Below the pieces are notes generated by a model. It was not told where the DNA came from. It ran no database searches and was given only the letters and a program-made list of their open reading frames with translations. From positions 41,628,283-41,692,282 of the forward strand of contig CM053250.1 of the NCBI GenBank assembly GCA_028583405.1: DNA of 64,000 bases, in the 5' to 3' direction. This stretch comes from Pogonophryne albipinna. Lineage: Eukaryota; Chordata; Actinopteri; Perciformes; Artedidraconidae. The translations under genes and the position numbers were made by a program. Positions 11,987 through 22,414 of this stretch are shown piece by piece (the first letter of the stretch is position 1; every line of letters begins with the position of its first letter).

Positions 11987-14900
11987 GTACCCCCCCTCTT
12001 ACGGACGGCTCCTGACGTCCCTGAAGCCTGAGACTGTTCTCTATCGAAGTCAGATATCAGAGTCTTGTCCACAATGAAGCTGCCTGGGATCCAACACCTC
12101 TCCTCTAATCCATACCCTACCCAGTCGACCAGGAACTGTCTACCTCGGCCCCTCTTCCTTTCAGACAGTATTTTGTCCACAGTGTACACTTGACCTCCGT
12201 CGACAATCCGGGGAGGTGGAGGGGGCGTGGAGGCGGGGACCAGTCTGCTCACTTTGACCGGTTTCACCTTACTGACATGGAACGTGGGGTGGACCTTGAT
12301 GGATCTTGGCAGACATAAACGGACAGCAACAGGGTTAATCACTTTGGCTATGGGAAAAGGACCAACGAACCGGGGAGCCAGCTTCCTGGAGGCGACATGG
12401 AGAGGAAGATCCTTGGTAGATAGCCACACTTGTTGTCCGGCCTGGTACTTGGGGGCTGGACGTCGTTTCCGGTCGGCCAATACTTTCATGCGAACTGCAC
12501 TCCTCTGCAACATATGGCGAACTCCCGCCCAGACCCGACGGCAGCATCGAACCAGAGCATGGGCTGATGGTACAGTGACCTCTTTCTCGAGCTCCGGAAA
12601 CAATGGAGGTTGGTACCCATGGACACATTGAAACGGGGAGATACCAGTGGCTGATGTGGGTATAGTGTTGTGCGCATACTCCACCCAAATCAGGCTCTTA
12701 CTCCAGGTGGTGGGTTTCTCGGACGCTAGACATCTCAAACAGGTCTCCAAATCCTGATTCATCCTCTCCGCTTGTCCATTCGACTGTGGGTGGTATCCGG
12801 AGGTCAGACTAACAGTGGCTTGGATTAGGCGACAAAACTCCTTCCAAAAACGTGACACGAACTGTGGGCCTCGGTCTGAAACGACATCACTGGGAAAACC
12901 ATGGATCCTGAACACATGGGCCAACATGGCCTCTGCTGTTTCTTTGGCATTAGGTAATTTGGGCATGGCGACAAAGTGTGCCATTTTAGAAAAACGATCA
13001 ACCACAGTGAGTATGGTGGTATTACCTGCCGATGTTGGTAATCCTGTCACAAAATCCAACGCAATGTGAGACCATGGTCTGTTGGGAATGGGCAGAGGTT
13101 GGAGAAGACCTGCCGCAGCTTGCCGCAAAGTTTTGTTCCTGGCGCACACAGGGCATGCTGCTACATATTCTGCAACATCCTTCCACATCCCCGGCCACCA
13201 GAATCTGTGTCTCACCATGAAAAGGGTCCTTTTATTTCCAGGATGACAGGTAAGTACAGACGTATGGGCCCAATGAACAACTTGAGATCGAAGTTGCTCC
13301 GGCACAAACAAGCGATTCTGAGGGCACCCTCTTGGGACAGGATTTCCAACGTTTGCCTGTTTGACCTTGGCTTCAATGGGCCAGGTCACCCTCCCTATCA
13401 CTCGGTCTGGCCGCAGAATGGGGTCTGGACTCTTGGGGACTGGCTCAGGATCATACATTCTGGAGAGTGCATCAGGCTTTCCATTCTGCGAGCCAGGACG
13501 ATATGACAGAGTGAACCTAAATCTATTAAAGAACAAAGCCCATCTGGCCTGCCTAGAGTTCAGACGTTTGACCTTCCTGATGTATTGCAGGTTTTTATGA
13601 TCTGTCCAGACCAGGAAATCCTGCTCCGCTCCCTCCAACCAGTGCCGCCACTCCTCCAAAGCAATCTTCACAGCCAACAGTTCCCGATTTCCCACGTCGT
13701 AATTCCTCTCAGCAGAAGATAGCTTACGGGAGAGATATGCACACGGATGAAGCTTGTTGTCCCCCGCTGACCTCTGGGACAGTATAGCTCCAACGCCGTC
13801 GTTGGAGGCGTCCACTTCCACCACAAACTGTCGGTGGCGATCAGGTACAGTCAGGATGGGAGCTGTGGTGAACCTCCTCTTCAGTTCCAGGAAAGATTTC
13901 TCTGCCTGTGGATTCCACACAAACTGAACATGGGGAGAGGTAAGGACATGGAGAGGAGAGGCAATAGCACTGAAATTGCGTATGAACCGTCTGTAAAAGT
14001 TAGCAAACCCCAAGAATTGCTGAACTTTCTTTCTAGAGTCTGGCGTGGGCCAATTCGCCACGTCACTGACCTTAGCTGGGTCCATTTCCACCTTGTTAGG
14101 GGAAATCACAAAACCCAAAAATGCCACAGAGTTCACATGAAACTCGCATTTTTCGGCTTTTACAAACAAATGGTTAGCCAAGAGTCTCTGAAGAACAAGG
14201 TGAACATGGTTAACATGAGTCTTCTTATCTGGAGAAAAGATGAGAATATCATCGAGATACACAAAACAGAAAACATTCAGGAAATCTCTTAACACATCAT
14301 TAATGAGGGCTTGGAAAACAGCAGGTGCATTACAAAGTCCAAAAGGCATCACCAAATATTCGTAATGTCCCGTAGGTGTATTGAACCCTGTTTTCCACTC
14401 ATCCCCCTCCCGGATGCGCACAAGATGATATGCATTCCTTAAGTCCAGCATGGTAAATACCTTGGCTCCCTGTAACAGTTCGAATGCCGTAGAGATGAGT
14501 GGAAGGGGATATCTGTTCTTAACTGTGATCTGATTAAGTGGACTGTAGTCAATACAGGGCCTCAATGAACCGTCCTTTTTCCCTACAAAAAAGAAACCTG
14601 CTGCTGCTGGGGATGATGATGGCCGAATCAAGCCAGCTTTGAGTGATGATCCGATATACTCTTCCATGGCCTCCCTTTCAGGACCAGAGAGAGAATACAA
14701 CCGTCCTTTGGGGATAGTAGAGCCCGAGAGAAGTTCTATGGGGCAATCATACGGTCTATGGGGAGGCAAGGAAGTAGCTCGTGTCTTGTTAAACACCTCT
14801 TTAATGTCACTGTAACACTCTGGCACTTTGGATAAGTCAGGAAAGTCAGACTGTTTAGAAGAAGTGACACTGTCCCTATCTGACGCCTGTTTAAAGTTCC

Positions 14901-15432
14901 CAGCTCTGTGCGGTCCACTCGAAACTGTATGAGAGGCTAAACATGAACGAGAGCACTCACTCCCCCACCCCTTAACCTTTCCTGTAAGCCAGTCCATGTG
15001 AGGGTTATGTTTAACAAGCCAAGGGTAACCCAAAATGAGAGGCTGTTGAGCTGAGTTGAATAAATGAAAGCTAATATGTTCACGGTGCTCCTGATCTATG
15101 ACAATTTCTATGGGTTCCGTGCGATGAGTGACTGTACATAAAAGGCGGCCATCCAACGCGCTAGCCTCTAATGGCTGATCTAAAAGGATAATGTTTAAGT
15201 TCAACTCTTTAGCCAGCTCCCAGTCTAACAAGCTCTCATCAGCCCCAGAATCAATTAATGCATCCTGAGTTACAGTTTTATCATTCAGTTTCATTTGTAC
15301 CTGAGTCAGTCTTCTCGAGGAAGGGTCGAAAGAAGTCACTCGGCTCACCAGCGTCCCTCTTCCCGCTGATGAGCCTGATCTTTTGCCGGACAGGCTGCCA
15401 GAACATGACCCTGCTGGCCGCAGTAGAAACAC
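11968..15432 (-). CDS. Gypsy Pol polyprotein with C-terminal chromodomain
   Basis: A 1154-residue open frame without a stop. In order: aspartic protease (LIDSGAD near residue 61), reverse transcriptase ([10 protein letters not shown] near 390), RNase H ([14 protein letters not shown]), integrase with an HHCC finger and a D,D-35-E core ([30 protein letters not shown]), and a chromodomain near residues 1080-1130 ([19 protein letters not shown]). The chromodomain defines the chromovirus branch and may steer insertion by histone marks. Pol is in the -1 frame relative to gag and lacks a proven start of its own. No classical X-XXY-YYZ slip heptamer is obvious in the 88-base overlap. Confidence 0.93.
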   Translation of the reverse strand: MFLLRPAGSCSGSLSGKRSGSSAGRGTLVSRVTSFDPSSRRLTQVQMKLNDKTVTQDALIDSGADESLLDWELAKELNLNIILLDQPLEASALDGRLLCTVTHRTEPIEIVIDQEHREHISFHLFNSAQQPLILGYPWLVKHNPHMDWLTGKVKGWGSECSRSCLASHTVSSGPHRAGNFKQASDRDSVTSSKQSDFPDLSKVPECYSDIKEVFNKTRATSLPPHRPYDCPIELLSGSTIPKGRLYSLSGPEREAMEEYIGSSLKAGLIRPSSSPAAAGFFFVGKKDGSLRPCIDYSPLNQITVKNRYPLPLISTAFELLQGAKVFTMLDLRNAYHLVRIREGDEWKTGFNTPTGHYEYLVMPFGLCNAPAVFQALINDVLRDFLNVFCFVYLDDILIFSPDKKTHVNHVHLVLQRLLANHLFVKAEKCEFHVNSVAFLGFVISPNKVEMDPAKVSDVANWPTPDSRKKVQQFLGFANFYRRFIRNFSAIASPLHVLTSPHVQFVWNPQAEKSFLELKRRFTTAPILTVPDRHRQFVVEVDASNDGVGAILSQRSAGDNKLHPCAYLSRKLSSAERNYDVGNRELLAVKIALEEWRHWLEGAEQDFLVWTDHKNLQYIRKVKRLNSRQARWALFFNRFRFTLSYRPGSQNGKPDALSRMYDPEPVPKSPDPILRPDRVIGRVTWPIEAKVKQANVGNPVPRGCPQNRLFVPEQLRSQVVHWAHTSVLTCHPGNKRTLFMVRHRFWWPGMWKDVAEYVAACPVCARNKTLRQAAAGLLQPLPIPNRPWSHIALDFVTGLPTSAGNTTILTVVDRFSKMAHFVAMPKLPNAKETAEAMLAHVFRIHGFPSDVVSDRGPQFVSRFWKEFCRLIQATVSLTSGYHPQSNGQAERMNQDLETCLRCLASEKPTTWSKSLIWVEYAHNTIPTSATGISPFQCVHGYQPPLFPELEKEVTVPSAHALVRCCRRVWAGVRHMLQRSAVRMKVLADRKRRPAPKYQAGQQVWLSTKDLPLHVASRKLAPRFVGPFPIAKVINPVAVRLCLPRSIKVHPTFHVSKVKPVKVSRLVPASTPPPPPRIVDGGQVYTVDKILSERKRGRGRQFLVDWVGYGLEERCWIPGSFIVDKTLISDFDREQSQASGTSGAVRKRGGTVRFQR

Positions 15433-16427
15433 CGCCTCTCCCGTAGGCGGCGCTGACGCTCCTCCGGGGTGAGTTTGGCTCTTCCGAGCTGCATCTGTTC
15501 CTCCGCGGCGCTAGGGGGCGCTGGTCGCTCTGGAGACAAAGTCCGGGTATTACTCCGCCAACCGTAGTGTTCCCTCTGTAACTCCCGTCCGAACCGTGGA
15601 GTGGAAGCTGCTTTCTCCCCTCTCTCCCGAAGTCTCTCTGCTAGACGTTGGTCCACCCGGATAGCCATGGCGATGAGCGAGTCCAATTCTACAGGCAGCT
15701 CTAATGGAGCTAACTGATCCTTTATGGGATCCGCTAATCCATGCAGAAACGCATCAAAAAGAGCCGCTGAGTTCCATCCACTCTCCGCTGCCAGGGTCCG
15801 GAATTCGATCGCGTAATCCGCCACTCTCCTCTGCCGTTGTTTGATGTTCACCAGGGCTCTCGCTGACTCTCTCCCGGGTGCTGTTTGGTCAAAAATGTTT
15901 TTCATAGAATCCATGAATAACCTTAACGACTGGCAAACCGGCGAGTCTCGGGCCCATTCTGCTGTTGCCCAGGCTCCCGCTCTTCCCGTCAAGTGAGATA
16001 CTATGAAAGCTACCTTAGCTTGATCTGTGGGAAATGCTGCGGGCTGATGTTTGAAATGGAGATCGCACTGTATCAGGAATGGACGACAGTTTCCAGAATC
16101 CCCGGAGAACTTCTCCGGTGAAGCGAGGCGGAGTGAAGACGATGGCATGGGTATTTGAACGGGGATCTCCGCAAACCTGACCTCCGCTGGACCGGAAAAC
16201 TCTGCCGCAGGAACAGCAGGTCGTGCCTCGAGGTGCGTAAGTATGTCCCGCATTTTCTCCGCCAGGTGATTTATTTCCGTTGTCACTGTTGCCTGGAAGT
16301 TGTGCTGACGGGCATTTAAGTCCTGAACCCCCTGATTCATTGTTGCCAGCTGTTCCGCTTGTTGATGCAGGCGTGTTCCTTGCACCTGCAAAGCCGTCTT
16401 GACCACGGTGGAATCGGCTGAGTCCAT
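15345..16427 (-). CDS. Gypsy Gag polyprotein
   Basis: A 360-codon capsid protein starting at an ATG 20 bases after the LTR. A helical N-terminal part is followed by the retrotransposon gag (capsid-like) region around residues 100-230 ([48 protein letters not shown]). A CCHC zinc knuckle, [14 protein letters not shown], lies near the C-terminus and packages element RNA. The frame is intact. Its last 88 bases overlap pol, which lies in the -1 frame. Confidence 0.92.
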   Translation of the reverse strand: MDSADSTVVKTALQVQGTRLHQQAEQLATMNQGVQDLNARQHNFQATVTTEINHLAEKMRDILTHLEARPAVPAAEFSGPAEVRFAEIPVQIPMPSSSLRLASPEKFSGDSGNCRPFLIQCDLHFKHQPAAFPTDQAKVAFIVSHLTGRAGAWATAEWARDSPVCQSLRLFMDSMKNIFDQTAPGRESARALVNIKQRQRRVADYAIEFRTLAAESGWNSAALFDAFLHGLADPIKDQLAPLELPVELDSLIAMAIRVDQRLAERLRERGEKAASTPRFGRELQREHYGWRSNTRTLSPERPAPPSAAEEQMQLGRAKLTPEERQRRLRERRCFYCGQQGHVLAACPAKDQAHQREEGRW

Positions 16428-16433
16428 CTTGTT

Positions 16434-16447
16434 TGGTCGGTTCGTTC
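16434..16447 (-). promoter_or_regulatory. Putative self-primed primer-binding site of the Gypsy element
   Basis: The bases just after the 5' LTR (GAACGAACCGACCA) do not begin with TGG, as a tRNA-primed site normally would. Ten of them, ACGAACCGAC, are the exact complement of GTCGGTTCGT in the LTR, which sits 31 bp after the TATA box. That arrangement matches the self-priming mode known for the Tf1/sushi group. Confidence 0.6.
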
Positions 16448-16861
16448 TGACACGAAGGACTCACAAAGACTCAGATGCACGATTCTTTCTTGATTTCAAA
16501 GAATGCCTTTTATTATACAAAAAGGTTTTAGGATCAACTAGGACACTCAAAAGTTCGCTAGGTTCAACTAATAGTATGCTCAATGGTTACACGAGAGAGT
16601 ACAGACATGGACTTGGTATAGAGACAAGACGAACCGACAAAAGACAACAGGAGAACAGGGCTACATATACACAACAGTTAATGAGGCACAGGTGCAAACA
16701 ATCCAGAACAGGAGATCACCATCAAGCTGGCAAGTGACACACCACTACAGGAAGTGATGACACCTGAAACGAGAGGACAGAGCCAACATCAAAATAAACT
16801 GCAAGGCCACCAGAATAACACAAAACAATAAGCTCCCAGACTCTAACGCTGAAACCTTACA
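16448..16861 (-). repeat. Gypsy 5' LTR
   Basis: In element orientation it begins TGTAAGGTTTCAG and ends CGTGTCA. A TATATG box at 16669 precedes by 31 bp the sequence GTCGGTTCGT (16638-16629), the likely start of the R region. Confidence 0.93.
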
Positions 16862-17614
16862 GAGGGAGAGGTTAAAAAGAGTAGTGAGAGGTGGAGCAAT
16901 AAAATGGTTAAAGCTTCACGAACAACATCAACAGTAAAAGGGGTAAAACTAAAAGGGTTTTCCAACATACGTTTTTCACAGACTGTAGTGTTCACAGAAG
17001 CAGAGTTAGTGACAGAATCAAACAGAGAGCCACAGGACACAAAATTCTCATTAAAGCAATTTAGCATAGTAGCCCAGTCCGATATAGAGCCAGATGCTGT
17101 GGAAATGCATGGAGGTAGCTCATTACGGATATCGCCGGTGGATAACGATTTAATGGCTTTCCAAAATGTTCCAGGATTATTCAGATTCTTTGTGGTTACT
17201 GACAGATAGTACTTTGATTTAGCACTTTTGATATGAGAAGTGAAACTATTCCTTAGCTGCCTAAAACGCAGCCATTCTACCTCTGAGCCTGATTTCCTAG
17301 CCTTTGCCCAGACCTTGTTTCTCTCATGAAGGAGACTGGACAGTTCAGCAGAAAACCAAGGATTGTATCGTCCCTTTACTCTAAATGTACGCAGGGGTGC
17401 ATGTCTATCAATGATCTCCATAAAACCAAGATAAATCAGCACACAGATCGATTTTACCCCAATCAAAATCAAACAGATCATGCACAAAACCCTGCTCCAC
17501 AAAATGTTTTTTGTCTCTCTTAATGATAATGCGAGGTTTAACCTTTTGGACCTTAGTGTCCCTAATTGTGGCTACAGCACAGTGGTCACTCACATCATTC
17601 TCAAATACTCCCAC
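16862..17614 (-). pseudogene. LINE endonuclease C-terminal part and linker, frameshifted
   Basis: Frames at 17614-17408 (NDVSDHCAVATIRDT, the SDH motif of APE-type endonucleases) and 17502-16867 (KGRYNPWFSAELSSLLHERN, a typical linker before the RT) overlap in different frames, so an indel lies around 17450. Near 16900 a short deletion joins EALTI directly to the pre-RT segment. This half abuts the Gypsy LTR. Confidence 0.8.
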
Positions 17615-17684
17615 AGATGAATATTTATGGGGAACATTAGTTAAAATGAGATCAATTAGGGAGGATTTATTAGGGGACTTAATG

Positions 17685-18137
17685 TTAGGGCGAGTAGGCT
17701 AAAAATTCAAATTGCTTACTGATTGATTTGGAAACTAATGTGGTTACACTGAACTTATTCTTAACATAAATGGCAACGCCACCACCTTTATTAGGCCGGT
17801 CGGTACGATACACATTAAAACCATTTAAGGCAATGTCAGAGGCCAAAATAGATTTATTTAGCCATGTTTCTGATAAAACAATGACGTCAGCGTCAGTCGA
17901 GCTCGCCCAGATGCGGACAAAATCTAGTTTACCTAACAGACTGCGCACATTCAAGTGGATGAAACCCAACCCAGACCTAGCTTTATAATCAGCAGGAGTA
18001 GCGATCTGACTACTACTACTGGGCGGACCAGGGTTAGGTTGTACATTTCCCGACAGTAATAACAACAACAAAAAACAGGCATCTTTTCCTCTTAAACGAC
18101 ACACATACACCGTCATCTTCTCTAGAATCACCAGCAA
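17685..18137 (-). pseudogene. LINE APE-type endonuclease N-terminal part with 2A-like motif
   Basis: Residues 52-150 match the apurinic endonuclease fold used to nick the target: FIHLNVRSLLGKLD, VIVLSETWL (catalytic Glu) and TDRPNKGGGVAIYV. Before it, residues 21-38 hold a hydrophobic run followed by SGNVQPNPGP, close to the 2A ribosome-skipping consensus. The frame is lost near 17685. Confidence 0.85.
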
Positions 18138-18225
18138 ATTCTGTGAAAGTGTGATTAGACCTTAAGAAGCAGTCCTGAAGAACCATCATAGCAGGTGTGA
18201 CGATATAGTTCACAACATGTTATGT

Positions 18226-18661
18226 TTATTGTTGAAGCAGGTTTAGTTGGTGCATGTAGTTGCCTGTTTTCGCCACAAGGCTCCGCCTGAGAGCGTGAAG
18301 GGGAGGAAGAGCGTTTCTTCCTCGGTGGTGGAGAAAAACTGTGATGGAGTTTTTGGAAATATCATAATAAAGTTGCCACGAGTGAGAAAAGACAAGTGAT
18401 GTCCGCCTGAGTCCTTGAGTGCAACACAGGCAAACAAAAAAGACAAACATATTTTGTCGAGCAGATTGTCCGCGACAAGGCAACCGGCAATTGTTTGTGC
18501 AGCACATCTGAACCTCCGCAGGGGATGCCCACCGCGGGTAGCAGAACATACCCGAATCCAGTAGACCTCTCAGGATTACTAGAGATCTTCCCACAGTCCA
18601 AAACAGCAAACAGGCACAGCAGAAACATGACATGTGCCATTCTCCGATGTTCCCCGGGCAA
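18226..18661 (-). pseudogene. Upstream N-terminal reading frame of the LINE
   Basis: A minus-strand frame from an ATG at 18661 starts with a hydrophobic MFLLCLFAVL-type segment and contains Cys-rich text (NPERSTGFGY.., KYVCLFCLPVL). It lies directly before the 2A/endonuclease frame and probably encoded the N-terminus of the LINE polyprotein. Its frame is interrupted before joining. Function not assigned. Confidence 0.45.
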
Positions 18662-18679
18662 GAACCCTCCTCCTCAGCC

Positions 18680-19040
18680 ACACCGCAGCCAGGAAAGGTG
18701 GAAAGCAAGCCCCAGCTGTGGCGAATCCTCCTCCGCACAGCAGCACACGCCCGACGGGAGCAGGCCCCAGCCCGAAGCGTGGAGCCACTCCGTCTCCCCG
18801 CGACGTCCTCGGGGCAAAATCCTTCTCCGCACAGCCGCACTCCACAGGTGGGAGCAGGCCTCTGCAGACCACAGACACCAGACAGGTGGAAGCAGGCAGC
18901 AGCCGGTGGAGCCGCTCCGTCTCCTCGCGACGTCTTCGTCGGGGGGAAACCACCCAAGCACTGCCGCACTCAACAGGTGGGAGTGGGCCTCCGCAGACAA
19001 CAGGACAGGACCAACAGCGACAAACAGTGAGCGATACACA
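18680..19040 (-). repeat. GC-rich imperfect tandem repeats, LINE 5' UTR
   Basis: Units of about 170 bp recur: GGAGACGGAG(T/C)GGCTCCAC, CTGCTCCCACCTGT and CGAGGACGTCGCGGGGAGAC appear two to three times. Both strands have long open frames here because of the GC bias, so those frames were not called as genes. Position suggests LINE promoter monomers. Confidence 0.6.
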
Positions 19041-19061
19041 GTAAGGGGGCGGGGCAATTTG

Positions 19062-19300
19062 CATAATTTTAAAGTTCGGCTGGATGAAATTATATTTGAA
19101 ACTCTTGGTACCTGTCATTGTGAATAGGTTTGTAAATTGTACCCCTGTAAATTATGTTGTATGACGTCCTATTTTGTTTTCTGTTGTATTTATGTTTGCG
19201 TGTAACCAATGTGCTGCAGGTCTCCCTTGAAAAAGAGATGGTTGATCTCAATGGGATTTCACCTGGATAAATAAAGGCTACAAACAAACAAACAAACTTC
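19062..19300 (+). mobile_element. 3' end of a related LINE in opposite orientation
   Basis: AAAGTTCGGCTGGATGAAAT, TTGGTACCTGTCATTGTG and GGTCTCCCTTGAAAAAGAGA parallel, on the plus strand, the 3' end of the minus-strand LINE at 10020-10200. It ends GGATAAATAAAGG with an (AAAC)n tail. It sits tail-out against the LINE 5' end. Confidence 0.8.
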
Positions 19301-20720
19301 TATAAATAAGATACAAGTACTTCTTCCACATCTGCCTAGATGCGATCCATTATTAATAAATGGCTTGATTATATAAATCCTCTAAAAAATACTGATTCAA
19401 GTTGCTTCAATATTATCAGTGATTTTCTTACTATGACTTTACTGGACTTTTCCCTTAGTAAAGGATATAGAAATGTTTCATTCAGTGTCAATCATCAAAG
19501 TACCTCATGAAATCCTGCCAAAACTCAGTCTGTAAATAAGTGTCCGCCATTGGCCCCTTGCACCTAAAGTGCCCCCTGCCCCAACAACATGTTCAGGATG
19601 AGTATGGCTACTTAGTGAGCCAAAACATGTTATGGTTTCCTGTGTTGTGGTCTGCCAGATGTGACCCTGCAGACTGTCTGGCACGTTGTGTTTAATCAAT
19701 GTGTCACACTGACAGACACTAGTTTCCCCAAAACACACCCATGGTGTCATCTTTCAACGTTTAGGTGATTACATGAACATACTGTTTGCAGAGAGTACAG
19801 CGAGCATTTAAATAACATTGGTGGAATACGACTTCTTACATAACAGCCTGCCAGTCACGCTACTGTTCTTTTGATTTTTGACTGTTCATTTTCCTCTCCC
19901 TGTGAGGGAAATAGTGCCACAACAGCATAAAAGGTCCTCTGGGAATAATAACAGAGAGAAGTGGTTCGAAATGGTAAAATAAATATGAAAAGGTGTGTTA
20001 TATTTTAGCATTAACTATACATGTTTGTTTGTTTAATCTTTTTCTATTAACTGAGCTAAACCAAGAGAAGAGACTAACAAAACACGCTTATGCTCCATAA
20101 TAATTAAAACACACAATAATAATTGCTGATTTTATTCTTAATAGGAATATATAACAAGATAAAAGATAAAATACTACTAACCCCATCCTTTATTTTAAAT
20201 CTTATAACCTTTTTGATGACCATTTCAATGTCCTTCATAACTCATACAAATATTTAACATGTGTGAGAACACCCGAGCTAACCGGTATTTGTTGTTTTTT
20301 ATCACACATTAGCAAACAACTGCTTTGAATTGTTCTGATGATTGTTGTGGAGGCTTGTGTGGCTCTTAAGTCTGACATATAGCTTTCCTTAAAAGTGCAT
20401 TTAACCAGTGGAGAATGCAGACCTCTTTACTGAATAGGAATAAGTATATTTCCTTTGAAAATGTCTCTGTTGTAGACTGTACTAGGGGTAAATTCATTTT
20501 AATCTTCCTGACTTTTCATATAGGTTATTTTGTTGTGTAAGAGTTAGCTGAAACGTGGGGTCTTGCGTTAGCCATTGAGCTTAACCACCCTCTCAGCTGC
20601 CAATAGGCCATGATTAGCAGCTGAGGCTAATGGGAATATCCTTAATTGTTCAGGTGTTTGATAAATTAAAGTAGCTAATGGAGAAAGTGAAATGTTGATT
20701 TACTAGTCCACAGCCTGATT
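19300..20720. other. Non-coding, AT-rich; nothing identified
   Basis: No convincing coding frame, TIR or RNA gene was seen. Short open frames here lack any recognisable motif. Confidence 0.5.
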
Positions 20721-20809
20721 TTTGGATGAACCTTGTTTCGTCTGATAAAGTTTTTTTCCTGCTGTTTCTTGTAGCTTGGAGGTACCTCTTCAAAATACAG
20801 GAGGGTGCC

Positions 20810-21075
20810 CGCCTGGTGATATCCCTTGAGCATTTTCGGATAGTAACCCCTTCATGGCCAAAACGCCAAAATCCCAGAAAAATAAGGATTTATGAGATTT
20901 CATGCAAAATACTCAAATCAAATGCACCCAATTTACTTTCTCCAATCTTCAATCAAAAGGAGTACAGGAGGGTGCCCACTGATAACGTTTTAGCAATTTC
21001 AGATATTAACCCCTTCATGCCCAAAACGGCTAAATCCCAGAAAAATAAGGATTTATGAGATTTCATGCAATAATA
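20810..21075. repeat. Tandem pair of subterminal units in the CXC element
   Basis: Two units of about 150 bp, each with GGAGGGTGCCC, TTAACCCCTTCATG and CCCAGAAAAATAAGGATTTA. The right end of the element carries one such unit in inverse orientation. Confidence 0.7.
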
Positions 21076-21753
21076 TTGAAATATATTCATATCAAATGCA
21101 TTACATTTGCCTTCCCCAATGTTTATATTCATACAGTGCATTGTATTCGAAATTAATTAATATTAACCCTTTCAAGCTGACCCATCAAAACATACTTTTG
21201 TAGTTATATTATCATCTAGTGTTAGGATCTTGAGCATCCCACCCTGAAACATGCACAGAACATTGTGCATGGCAAACCATGCACTTTACAACTGCACTTC
21301 TTGGAGTTGCAAGGGGTCTCACTCTTGCAGCCACACCTGATCATCTCCAAAATGTAATCTGGGACAAGTTTGGCATCTTCTGGTAGATGGGTTGGGATCA
21401 GTGACCTTTCACGTATGTTTTTTCCATCCAAATTCCTCTGGGTTCAGTGCTGGGCCTGCTGGCAGCAGGTTTACATTGAGATTTCGCCACAACATTGCCT
21501 GAAAGTGGGCCCTCTTAACATTCTCAATGAAGGCTTCATTTGTTGGTGGTAGAGCAGCAAGGTTTGGAGCAGACATATGTCCTTTTCCATTCTTTTCCCC
21601 CCAGACAAGTAGCCTTGTGTGTGACATGTATGTGCTCTCCTTTATACCATAACAGGCTGAGATGAAGGAAGTGGCTTGGTGGAGGACTTGCTGGAAAGGT
21701 GCATCCATGTTGCCAATGGCTGATAGTTCGGACCCAGCTTTCAGGACATTAGC

Positions 21754-22414
21754 CGCTTTCACACCAAGTACTTTGCCGTACTTAGTTCCCAGTACTTAGT
21801 CCCGCCAAACTCTTTAGTCCCGGAACTGTCCTAGTAGATTTGTTGTTCACACCGGAATAAGTCCCTGAGGGAGGATTATGCAAATGAAGCCGCTGACGTC
21901 ACTTCTTCTTCTTCTGCTCTGGGTTTACTGGCAGCCCGCAAACAACTTCACGGCGTATACTGCCACCTGTAGTCCCGGAGTTGGGGACTGGCTTCAGTAG
22001 AAGCTGCTGGGAGTCTTCCCAGCAGCTTCTACTGAAGCCTTCCGAGTAAATCGCCAGAAGCGCCGACACCTCCTCCTCATCTCCACCGCTCCCATGTTTT
22101 CTTTGTGTAAGTTAGTCTCTCTCTGTTGGTGCGCTGGGCTAATGCTAATGCTAATAATGCTAATGCGAGCAAATAAAATGGTGGCTTCACAAAACTTTTC
22201 GGAGTTTTACGGGGCGTGGTTTGCAATTCGCCCAGCCAATCAGAAATTGGAACATTTTCCTCCCCAGGAAAGTACCACCTCTCTAGCAGGGACTATCTGG
22301 GGGTGAAAAGGTTTGCATGAACTAGGTTCTAGTTCCAGATATTTTTGGTGTGAAACCAAAATCCCAAGAACAATCGGCCTAGTTCTTGAGAAAAGTACTC
22401 CGGTGTGAAAGCGC
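21754..22414. mobile_element. MITE with CGCTTTCACACC termini
   Basis: Starts CGCTTTCACACCAAGTAC and ends CCGGTGTGAAAGCG. Subterminal 'GTACTTAGTTCC' and 'AACTAGGTTC' blocks pair as well. Contains a perfect hairpin at 21992-22037. Non-coding. It lies within the CXC gene. Confidence 0.7.
21992..22037. repeat. Perfect inverted repeat, 21-bp arms
   Basis: CTTCAGTAGAAGCTGCTGGG and its complement are separated by a four-base loop. Confidence 0.85.

Larger units (their letters stand above)
11568..16866 (-). mobile_element. Ty3/Gypsy chromovirus, apparently full length and very recent
   Basis: Two 414-bp LTRs (11573-11986 and 16448-16861) enclose gag and pol on the minus strand. They differ by one base (G at 11721, A at 16596). 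A 5-bp duplication GAGGG flanks the element (11568-11572 and 16862-16866). Gag and pol are open throughout. A purine run (AAGAGGGGGG, about 11990-12000) adjoins the 3' LTR. It is inserted in the LINE between its endonuclease and RT halves. Confidence 0.95.
10010..19060 (-). mobile_element. L2/CR1-like non-LTR retrotransposon, defective, split by a Gypsy element
   Basis: On the minus strand there is a GC-rich repeated 5' region (18680-19040), an upstream reading frame with a hydrophobic start (18660-18362), an endonuclease domain (18137-16867), then, after the Gypsy insertion, a reverse transcriptase (11546-10611) and C-terminal region (10627-10157). The 3' tail holds the fish L2-type block GGTCTCCCTTGAAAAAGAGA and an AAATAAAGG end near 10020. 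Without the Gypsy (5.3 kb) it is about 3.75 kb. Several frameshifts and a deletion just before the Gypsy site make it inactive. Confidence 0.85.

Noticed and set aside
12227..13506. Several plus-strand open frames of 60-146 codons across the Gypsy pol region
   Set aside because: They are antisense shadows of the intact pol frame on the minus strand.
16015..16464. Minus-strand 149-codon frame overlapping gag and the LTR
   Set aside because: Shadow of gag in another frame; no motif, and gag has the zinc knuckle and capsid-like text.
18495..19127. Plus-strand 210-codon and minus-strand 179-247-codon frames in GC-rich DNA
   Set aside because: Open on several frames of both strands through GC bias and tandem repeats; position fits a LINE 5' UTR.
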